Assembly: GCF_023051105.1 (NCBI RefSeq) | Contig: NZ_JALKIL010000044.1 | Location: 1-40,826, forward strand | DNA from: Anaerobiospirillum sp. NML120449 | GTDB taxonomy: Bacteria > Pseudomonadota > Gammaproteobacteria > Enterobacterales > Succinivibrionaceae | Direction of reading: 5' to 3' | Length of the DNA stretch: 40,826 nucleotides | Shown: one piece after another, positions 35,174-40,826 of the stretch | How positions within the stretch are numbered: position 1 is the stretch's first letter | How the letters are laid out: each line of letters begins with the position of its first letter | Translations under genes and position numbers: made by a program | Notes under the pieces: model-generated | The model's input: only the letters and a program-made list of their open reading frames with translations | The model's database searches: none | What the model was told of the DNA's origin: nothing

Positions 35174-35998
35174 ATGTCACAGACAAGAGAATGGAAGACC
35201 ATCAAAGAATATCAGGATATTCTTTTTGAGTTCTTTGAGGGCATTGCCAAGATCACCATCAACCGTCCACGCTACCGCAACGCCTTTACCCCAACTACCA
35301 CTACCGAGATCTCTGATGCTCTGTACTACTGCCGTGAGTGCCAGGACATCAATGTTATCGTTCTGACCGGTGCCGGCGACAAGGCTTTCTGCTCCGGTGG
35401 TGACATGAATGTTAAGGGCCACGGCGGCTATGTTGGTACTGATGGTGTGCCTCGTCTGAACGTACTTGATGTACAAAAGCAGATCCGTTCCATGCCTAAG
35501 CCAGTTATTGCCATGGTTAACGGTTTTGCCATCGGTGGCGGCCACGTACTGCATGTAGTATGTGACCTGTCCATTGCCTCTGAAAATGCTATTTTCGGTC
35601 AGACCGGTCCACGTGTTGGCAGCTTTGATGCCGGCTTTGGTTCTTCCTATCTTGCCCGTGTGGTAGGTCAGAAGAAGGCCCGTGAAATCTGGTTCATGTG
35701 CCGTCAGTACAACGCTCAGGAAGCTCTGGAGATGGGCCTTGTAAACAAGGTCGTGCCATTTGACAAGCTCGAAGATGAGGTTGTTGACTGGGCCATGACC
35801 ATGATGCAGCACAGCCCTCTGGCTCTGCGTATGATCAAGGCCGGCCTCAACGCAGAACTCGACGGTCAGGCAGGTATCCAGGAGCTGGCCGGCGATGCCA
35901 CCATGCTCTACTACATGACTGAGGAAGCTCAGGAAGGCGGCAAGGCATTCCTTGAAAAGCGCAAGCCTGACTGGAGCAAGTATCCTAAGTTCCCTTAA
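35174..35998 (+). CDS. menB: 1,4-dihydroxy-2-naphthoyl-CoA synthase
   Basis: A crotonase-fold enzyme that closes the naphthoquinone ring of o-succinylbenzoyl-CoA. Its 274 residues show CSGGD (73-77) and [11 protein letters not shown] for the oxyanion hole, and [12 protein letters not shown] with EIWFMCR. Q143, G145 and W173 match the bicarbonate-binding residues of the type I enzyme (Gln154, Gly156, Trp184 in E. coli), so it should be bicarbonate-dependent. The C-terminal [10 protein letters not shown] and FLEKRKPDW are typical. From memory the sequence is nearly that of Bacteroidetes MenB rather than the E. coli form. A strong terminator follows, so it ends the plus-strand run. Confidence 0.97.
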   Translation: MSQTREWKTIKEYQDILFEFFEGIAKITINRPRYRNAFTPTTTTEISDALYYCRECQDINVIVLTGAGDKAFCSGGDMNVKGHGGYVGTDGVPRLNVLDVQKQIRSMPKPVIAMVNGFAIGGGHVLHVVCDLSIASENAIFGQTGPRVGSFDAGFGSSYLARVVGQKKAREIWFMCRQYNAQEALEMGLVNKVVPFDKLEDEVVDWAMTMMQHSPLALRMIKAGLNAELDGQAGIQELAGDATMLYYMTEEAQEGGKAFLEKRKPDWSKYPKFP

Positions 35999-36008
35999 CA
36001 GGAAAAAG

Positions 36009-36036
36009 TGCGTCTCTGCGGAGACGCATTTTTTTT
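36009..36036 (+). terminator. Intrinsic terminator after menB
   Basis: An 8-bp stem TGCGTCTC / GAGACGCA with a TGCG loop is followed by eight T, ten bases after the menB stop. This is a textbook intrinsic terminator. Confidence 0.92.
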
Positions 36037-36080
36037 CACTTGACCTGACCACTCCCGATAACAGTCAGCCTGCAAGGCCA

Positions 36081-36122
36081 GCTAGCCCATGCCTGTCCTG
36101 GACAGACCAGGCATGGGCTAGC
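36081..36122. repeat. 15-bp perfect inverted repeat between convergent menB and menE
   Basis: Arms GCTAGCCCATGCCTG (36081-36095) and its exact complement (36108-36122) flank a 12-base loop. There is no T tract on either side, and separate terminators lie on both flanks. Its purpose is unknown; a protein-binding or mobile palindromic element is possible. Confidence 0.9.
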
Positions 36123-36168
36123 CTGGACTGCCTGCAATGTAACCCGTCATACTCAAATTCAGGTAATG

Positions 36169-36202
36169 AAAAAGCCCGTTCCGCTAAATGGGGACGGGCT
36201 TT
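36169..36202 (-). terminator. Intrinsic terminator after menE
   Basis: A 9-bp stem (AAAGCCCGT with ACGGGCTTT) is followed on the minus strand by five T. It lies about 70 bp beyond the menE stop and ends the minus-strand men transcript. Confidence 0.8.
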
Positions 36203-36269
36203 ATAAAATGCGTTATAAAATGTAAAGGATTATGTCTGCTGACAGGGCGGCAGGGGCGCTCACTGGAAG

Positions 36270-37448
36270 CTACTGATCGTCGCGAGCAGCCATTGAGCGG
36301 GCGGCAACACGGTCAGGTTTGCCTGTACCTGTTAAAGGCAGCTGTGGCACTCTTACCAGAGCACGAGGCTTCCAGTATTTTGGTATGTCAGTAAAGAGCA
36401 GCTCCAGCTCTTCTTCATTGAGGTCAGCTTCGGTATCAGGGAGCTGATAGAGCATAACAGCAATGTAGCCAAACTGATGATCAGGACGGGAGCTTACAAT
36501 GCTCTGGCAGCCACGCAGACGTGGATGCTCTGAGGACAGTTCTCTGATACGGCTGTTAAGCCACTGCTCTATTTCCTCAATCTGAAGCTTTACGCCACCG
36601 CTGTTAATGACATTGTCACGTCGTCCGAGAATGCGGAACTGACCTGCGTCATTGAACTCGACAATGTCGTTGGTCTCAAGTACTGAGCTGTTGACCAGAG
36701 GGGCATTTACAATAAGAGTGTTGTCCTCACCTGCAGTAAGGGTTACCTGATCAAAAGGGGTATACCAGCTGGATGCCTCAGGTCCGCTCAGGCGGCGCAG
36801 GGCAATATGGGACAGAGTTTCTGTCATGCCATAGGTGCTCCAGACAGCACCTTCAAATGAGGCGAGCTGTGCGGCCAGATCACTTTCTACAGCGCCGCCA
36901 CCGATGATCAGATGTTCGACAGCCTTAAGACGGCGGGCACTGTCAGGGTCTGCAAGGCCGTTTATTACCTGCATGGGAATCATGGCGGCAAAGCTTACAT
37001 GAGTATCATCATGCAGCTCGGCAGCCGGATTGGAGCATGGAGGGACAAGGAGCAGTTTAAGTCCTCCGGTAAGGGCGCGCACTACCATCATCTTTCCGGC
37101 AATATAGCCAAGCGGCATGCACAGAAGAGCACTGTCGCCGTTGTTGAGGCCAAGGAAAGACAGGGTAAGGCGGGCGCTGTTCATCATGCGCTCCTTTTCT
37201 ACCATAATTACCTTGGGAACACCGGTAGAGCCTGAGGTTTTGACCTTTATGACGTCTGAGCTGTCAAACCACTGTCTTAAGAAGACAGCAAGGTCATGCT
37301 CAAAAGAGCTGACACCATGGCGGGAAATCATCAGCTGCTCAAGATGGCTGGTACCGTCAGGTCCGGCTATGGCATCTGCAGCGGTAAAGCTCTCATCACC
37401 AAGGTAAATAATCTGTTTGCTGATATCAGTTTCAAAGTTCACATCCAC
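36270..37448 (-). CDS. menE: o-Succinylbenzoate-CoA ligase
   Basis: Activates o-succinylbenzoate to its CoA thioester by way of an acyl-adenylate. The 392 residues carry the AMP-binding loop TSGSTGVPK (71-79), STYGMTE (204-210), the hinge region GRRDNVINSGG and the adenylation lysine K377 in GTGKPDR. The start is GTG at 37448 with AGGA/GAGAG just upstream; no ATG fits. It is shorter than the roughly 450-residue E. coli enzyme and reads like the compact Bacteroidetes form (long match through CMPLGYIAGKMMVVR and TETLSHIALRRLSGPEAS, from memory). It lies downstream of menC on the same strand. Confidence 0.93.
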   Translation of the reverse strand: MDVNFETDISKQIIYLGDESFTAADAIAGPDGTSHLEQLMISRHGVSSFEHDLAVFLRQWFDSSDVIKVKTSGSTGVPKVIMVEKERMMNSARLTLSFLGLNNGDSALLCMPLGYIAGKMMVVRALTGGLKLLLVPPCSNPAAELHDDTHVSFAAMIPMQVINGLADPDSARRLKAVEHLIIGGGAVESDLAAQLASFEGAVWSTYGMTETLSHIALRRLSGPEASSWYTPFDQVTLTAGEDNTLIVNAPLVNSSVLETNDIVEFNDAGQFRILGRRDNVINSGGVKLQIEEIEQWLNSRIRELSSEHPRLRGCQSIVSSRPDHQFGYIAVMLYQLPDTEADLNEEELELLFTDIPKYWKPRALVRVPQLPLTGTGKPDRVAARSMAARDDQ

Positions 37449-37918
37449 CTCTCAATCCTGAAGTACAGTTTTCATTCAAAAAGCCAGACCTGGCTCAGAC
37501 TCCTGAACAGTCGTGGGTCGCTGGTGCCTGCTTATCTGTATTGCCAACAGCACCATGACAGCCTGAGCATAACCTGTCAACCGCCATATCCAAAGCATAT
37601 ACAGCCTGTAGCCCGGCCATTTTTCCGGCCTGATGGCATCAGCCGCCGCCATAAGGCGCAACCATGCAGGTTACAGCAAAAATAATCTTGATCTGACGTC
37701 TCAAGCCCAATGCAGCCAGCTACAGGCTATCGGCAACATGATGACCTGCAGTTCATTACCATGTGACTGACTTTTGGTTATGCTCCTGCAGTGGGGGTGA
37801 CATCAGGTCCTGAGCGGACCTGCGAGGGTATATCCGCTTTGGCAAAAGCTCAATCCCCCCCAGTGCCTGCAGGTCCATTTATCAGACAGTGTTGTGAGGG
37901 CATCTGCAGGTCCCTTTA
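37449..37918. other. menC-menE gap with hairpin and repeat
   Basis: 470 bp without a gene. A 7-bp perfect hairpin CAGGTCC-TGAGC-GGACCTG lies at 37804-37822; it has no T tract, so it is not an obvious terminator. A 37-bp duplication at the menC end is listed separately. Confidence 0.6.
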
Positions 37919-37940
37919 TCAGTCAGTGCTGTGGGAGCAG
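37867..37940. repeat. 37-bp direct duplication overlapping the menC 3' end
   Basis: Copies at 37867-37903 and 37904-37940 share CTGCAGGTCC-TTTATCAG-CAGTG with several mismatches. The second copy contains the last seven menC codons and stop, so the first looks like a duplicated gene tail. Confidence 0.8.
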
Positions 37941-39133
37941 CTGTATTCAGTAGTAAAGATACGGGCTGCGCTGCTGGCAAATAGATTATGCAGATAGTCG
38001 CGGTAGTTGATCATCTCAGGCAGGGAGAGATTGCAGAACAGGCGTGCATCCTTAATATACATTGGGGTATTGAGGTTATTGGTATACAGAGCACCTGTAC
38101 CAAGTCCCTGAGGCATGGTCAGCTCCTCGGTAGAGCACCACTGAGCCAGGGCGTTTAAGCCGATGGTTGACTCAAGAGCGGAGGTCAGCCAGTAACCGAT
38201 ACCTCGCTCAGAGGCAAGTTCAATCCATTCTCTGGTTCCGGCAAAGCCGCCATGCAGGCTTGGTTTTATGATCAGGTACTGAGGCTTGATGGTATCGATA
38301 AGCTCAATCTTGCGCTCACGCTCATAAACACCAATGAGCTCCTCATCAAGACCAACAGCAATTGGAGAACTGGCGCACAGCTCTGCCATCTGCTGATACT
38401 GGCCAGCCTTGACTGGCTGCTCGATAGAGTGCAGGTGGAAATGGCTTAGCTGTTCGAGTTTAGCTGGAGCCTCCTCAACTGAAAAAGCACCATTGGCGTC
38501 AACACGCAACTCGAGCTCCTCAGGAGAGAAGCGCTCACGTATATAGGCGAGCAGCTCAAGCTCACGGTCAAAGTCGATTGCGCCAATCTTGAGTTTGATG
38601 CAGCGGAAACCTTCGGCAATCTTGTTTTTAATGCGCTGCCCCATAGTCTCGAAGTCACCCATCCAGATAAGTCCGTTAATCAGGATGCCTTCTTCATTGC
38701 GGCTAAATGGAGTGTCCCAGAGCATGAGATCAGCCTGGCCCTCATGAAGACCGCTAACGAGCTGGCGACGCATATGGGCAAGCATGCCCTCAAGGCCAAA
38801 GAGCATGGAGGGGTAGTTGAGGAAAGCTGAAGTGTCAGGGGTAAAGCTCAGCAGCTCTTCATTGGTCTTACAGGCCAGCAGCTCTTTGAATACTGGGGCA
38901 AAGAGCTCCTTGAGCTTGCGCTCATAGGCAAAAAGACGCTCATCAAGATCAGCTCCCATGGAAAGGAAATCAGAGCTCAGATCAGGCAGGGGAGCGCACT
39001 CACCAATGGACATGCGGTTGCCGTGTTCAAAGACCACATACCATACAGTATGGGTATAGTAGGTACCACGAGAGGTCATGGCCGGCTCTTTAAACCTGAG
39101 ATCATAACGATAAATATCAGCTTTGGACTGCAT
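37919..39133 (-). CDS. menC: o-Succinylbenzoate synthase
   Basis: An enolase-superfamily dehydratase that turns SHCHC into o-succinylbenzoate. With the start at 39133 it has 404 residues. The active site is complete: K180 and K182 in IKLKIG, metal ligands D212 (RVDANG), E238 (SIEQP) and D263 (GLDEE), and K290 in IIKPSL. It is longer than the 320-residue E. coli enzyme and resembles the Bacteroidetes type (SALESTIGLNALAQW). The chosen ATG has GGGAGAG upstream, and its N-terminus begins as family members do. An in-frame ATG at 39202 has an even better AAGGAG and would add 23 residues, so the start is open. Confidence 0.93.
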   Translation of the reverse strand: MQSKADIYRYDLRFKEPAMTSRGTYYTHTVWYVVFEHGNRMSIGECAPLPDLSSDFLSMGADLDERLFAYERKLKELFAPVFKELLACKTNEELLSFTPDTSAFLNYPSMLFGLEGMLAHMRRQLVSGLHEGQADLMLWDTPFSRNEEGILINGLIWMGDFETMGQRIKNKIAEGFRCIKLKIGAIDFDRELELLAYIRERFSPEELELRVDANGAFSVEEAPAKLEQLSHFHLHSIEQPVKAGQYQQMAELCASSPIAVGLDEELIGVYERERKIELIDTIKPQYLIIKPSLHGGFAGTREWIELASERGIGYWLTSALESTIGLNALAQWCSTEELTMPQGLGTGALYTNNLNTPMYIKDARLFCNLSLPEMINYRDYLHNLFASSAARIFTTEYSCSHSTD

Positions 39134-39305
39134 TGGTCTCTCCCACAAATTATCACTGTCCCAGCATGCAGACCATGCATGCCCCATTACCTGAGCCTTC
39201 ATAACACTCCTTAAGTTTCTGCACCCGTCAACCCGGACGTCAGCCCGCGTGGCCCACCACATCCTCTAGACTCTCAAAGCCATTGCCAGCCCCAAAAGCA
39301 AGGCA
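39134..39305. other. menC upstream region
   Basis: Contains the alternative menC start at 39202 and, on the minus strand, a TTGACG (complement near 39222-39227) that could be a -35 box, although no -10 is well spaced from it. No other gene was seen. Confidence 0.4.
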
Positions 39306-39413
39306 GACCGTATGGCAAACCGCAAGGCATACAGCATGGCCGACCGTATGACCGATCGTATGGCTGACCGCAAGGCATACATCATGGCTGACCGTATGTC
39401 CGACCGTATGGCG
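39306..39413. repeat. 12-bp tandem repeat with a higher-order pattern
   Basis: Units of the form GACCGTATGGCT repeat with period 12. Two longer blocks contain CGCAAGGCATACA, which gives a second-order repeat. Both strands are open across it because the period is a multiple of three, but there is no ribosome-binding site, so it is treated as non-coding. Confidence 0.88.
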
Positions 39414-40512
39414 GGATTGCGGATTGCTGGCCACTCAGGCCGGGAAGCGGACTTGGCAAGCAATCAGAACAGGCTGACATGGTATGCATTATGGCGGGAA
39501 GAACGGTAGTTCCGGTCAGCAACAAAAGTTCTGCTGTGGCGGCTGCACTGGTTCAGTCAGCAGGTTAATACTGAAGACAGTTTGTTCCGCTCAATAGCTT
39601 TGATACAGGCAGGACGGTGTGTTCAGTCGATGCCCTTGATTAGTGATGAGTCTGGATAGCTCATGCAGAGAAAGGTATACCTGTCTCTGGCGTATCGTTC
39701 CATTGTACAACCAATATATGGACGTTCAGGCAGGGAAGGTTCTGACAAAAATGCGCGGCAAAACAGGTATCAGGAAATCTGACTGTAAGGCACATGCGTC
39801 AGCACTGTCGTAACGACTAATCAAAAGCATGCTACTTCAAGCAGTGCTGAGCGGTTCTGCTCTTAGTATGACAGCAGCAACAGGGGGGCCGATCTGTTGA
39901 GACACGTCAGTTATGCAGCACGCTGACAGGAGACTTGTCATGTAGCACTGAGGTTTGCTGATCTGTAAATGCAGCTTAGATGTGGCATCCATCTGATCTG
40001 TAAAAAGTCCAGCTTCATAAAGAGGTACTGATCGTGAAACGTCTGGCTTTATAGAGAGTTGCTGATCTGTTCAGTCAGTTGAATGGGGCGTACTGGAGAG
40101 CTGTGAGGAGTAATGATGTACCAGAGGCGGCTGAGCTGACAGTAGCTTTCATTAAAGCTAGACAGCATGGGACAGTGACTGGAGCACTTCAGGTTGAGAT
40201 TTTGCGTGCGGTTCCACCATGTAGAGATAAGGGAGGGGCAGGGTCCAGCCACAAAGCTCAGGGAGTACGGGGCTCCCTTGTAGCAGAAGCTGCGGCGTCA
40301 GCTGCAGCTGCTGCCTGGGGGAAGGTGCTCATCTGCAAAGAAAGTCAGGATTTATACAGACAGGGGCGAACGATCAGATCAGTGGCGGGATGATGAATTT
40401 GCAGGAATCTGCTGGGGTATTTGAGAGGTTAGGGGGGATTACTGACTTTTTTGATGGCAAATGTACCATTTTATGTCAGGCAAAGCGGATATCAGAAAAA
40501 AATATTTTGAGG
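39414..40512. other. Long non-coding stretch before the rRNA operon
   Basis: About 1.1 kb in which no credible gene, tRNA or strong promoter was recognised. Short open frames lack ribosome-binding sites and family motifs. CTGATCTGT-type words recur between 39890 and 40080 without a fixed period. Confidence 0.6.
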
Positions 40513-40528
40513 TGTGATTTGTATCACA
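40513..40528. promoter_or_regulatory. CRP/FNR-family binding site upstream of the rrn promoter
   Basis: TGTGATTTGTATCACA contains both perfect CRP half-sites, TGTGA and TCACA, with the standard six-base spacing. Its centre is about 120 bp upstream of the predicted rRNA start, a distance possible for an upstream activator but unusual for rrn operons, where Fis is the known upstream factor in E. coli. Confidence 0.7.
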
Positions 40529-40584
40529 AAATCGCATATTTGTCGGGTTTTGTCCCTCCCGTAAGCAGTAGAATATTAAGTTTC

Positions 40585-40636
40585 GTTTAAATTTTTTTAA
40601 AAAAGCTGTTGACGTGGGGCTGGAAATCATTAAAAT
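40585..40636 (+). promoter_or_regulatory. Ribosomal RNA operon promoter with an A/T-rich UP element
   Basis: TTGACG (-35, 40609-40614) and TAAAAT (-10, 40631-40636) are spaced by 16 bp, preceded by an A/T tract (about 40585-40604) like an UP element. Transcription would begin near 40643. The position 160 bp before 16S rRNA fits an rrn P1-type promoter. Confidence 0.85.
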
Positions 40637-40649
40637 ACGTCTCCGCTGT

Positions 40650-40747
40650 CACGCACTGAGGCGTGAAGCTGCAAAAGCCCGGCGCTTTTGAGTTCTTTAA
40701 AAATCAGTAAGTACAGACAATCTGTGTGGGTTCTTTAAGTTAAGAAC
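40650..40747 (+). promoter_or_regulatory. rrn leader with boxB/boxA-like antitermination elements
   Basis: Hairpins CACGC-GCGTG (40650-40665) and AAAAGC-GCTTTT (40673-40689) precede the boxA-like TTCTTTAAAAAT (from 40693). GACAATCTGTGTGG follows and matches the enterobacterial rrn leader. Another small stem GTTCTT-AAGAAC spans 40730-40747. Nus-factor antitermination is the known role of such leaders. Confidence 0.75.
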
Positions 40748-40804
40748 TTTGAGTTTTGCCAACAAACTGGCAACTGGTTACAGTTGCACTTCAAACGAAT
40801 CATT

Positions 40805-40826
40805 AAAGTGAAGAGTTTGATCATGG
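40805..40826 (+). rRNA. 16S ribosomal RNA, first 22 bases
   Basis: The window ends in AAGTGAAGAGTTTGATCATGG, which matches the E. coli 16S 5' end (AAATTGAAGAGTTTGATCATGG) except near the first bases. The ATCATGG form is proteobacterial; Bacteroidetes usually read ATCCTGG. The mature 5' end is placed by this alignment. Confidence 0.95.

Noticed and set aside
35177..36052. 291-codon minus-strand frame opposite menB
   Set aside because: menB on the plus strand is unmistakable; the reverse frame has no family motif and runs through the menB terminator.
36081..36122. Terminator for menB
   Set aside because: A stronger stem followed by eight T lies directly after menB, and this palindrome has no T tract.
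40079..40393. 104-codon plus-strand frame before the rRNA operon
   Set aside because: No ribosome-binding site, unremarkable composition with an Ala run, and no recognised motif; too weak to call a gene.

Overview
The window reads as chromosome of an anaerobic gammaproteobacterium, most likely a Succinivibrionaceae relative. The right edge enters a 16S rRNA gene with the proteobacterial start AGAGTTTGATCATGG. The leader before it carries a boxA-like element and the GACAATCTGTGTGG segment known from enterobacterial rrn leaders. The species is an inference; no database was available.

Layout. (1) 1-881: an array of 34-bp hairpin repeats cut by the left edge, then a visibly A+T-rich phosphoribosyltransferase-fold gene. 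(2) 1168-28781, all on the minus strand: six very large genes forming two tandem paralogous copies of one three-gene cassette. In transcription order each has a P-loop ATPase (934 / 851 aa), a helper of unknown fold (773 / 1194 aa) and a giant protein with a C-terminal FtsK/SpoIIIE-type motor (2416 / 2319 aa). The order, the GxxGDGK P-loop of the first gene and the FtsK motor of the third resemble the phosphorothioation-dependent restriction genes dptF-dptG-dptH, but the proteins look larger than the usual family members and no dnd modification gene is present. A terminator and a candidate promoter separate the copies, so they can be two transcription units. (3) 30280-39133: a menaquinone cluster, menI-menF-menD-menB on plus converging on menE and menC on minus; the Men proteins look Bacteroidetes-type. 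(4) 39134-40826: a long non-coding stretch, a near-ideal CRP site, a strong rrn promoter and the first bases of 16S rRNA.

Two themes run through the window. Most intergenic gaps hold a private tandem repeat (periods 12, 15, 18, 28, 34, 37, 40, 54 and 55 bp), and several proteins carry low-complexity or Cys-rich inserts. The most interesting object is the duplicated ATPase/helper/FtsK-motor cassette, a probable DNA-directed defence system. In the distal copy the giant protein ends in a module that looks transplanted from the cell-division translocase FtsK: P/Q-rich linker, alpha, beta and gamma-like winged helix, with two altered ATPase signature residues.
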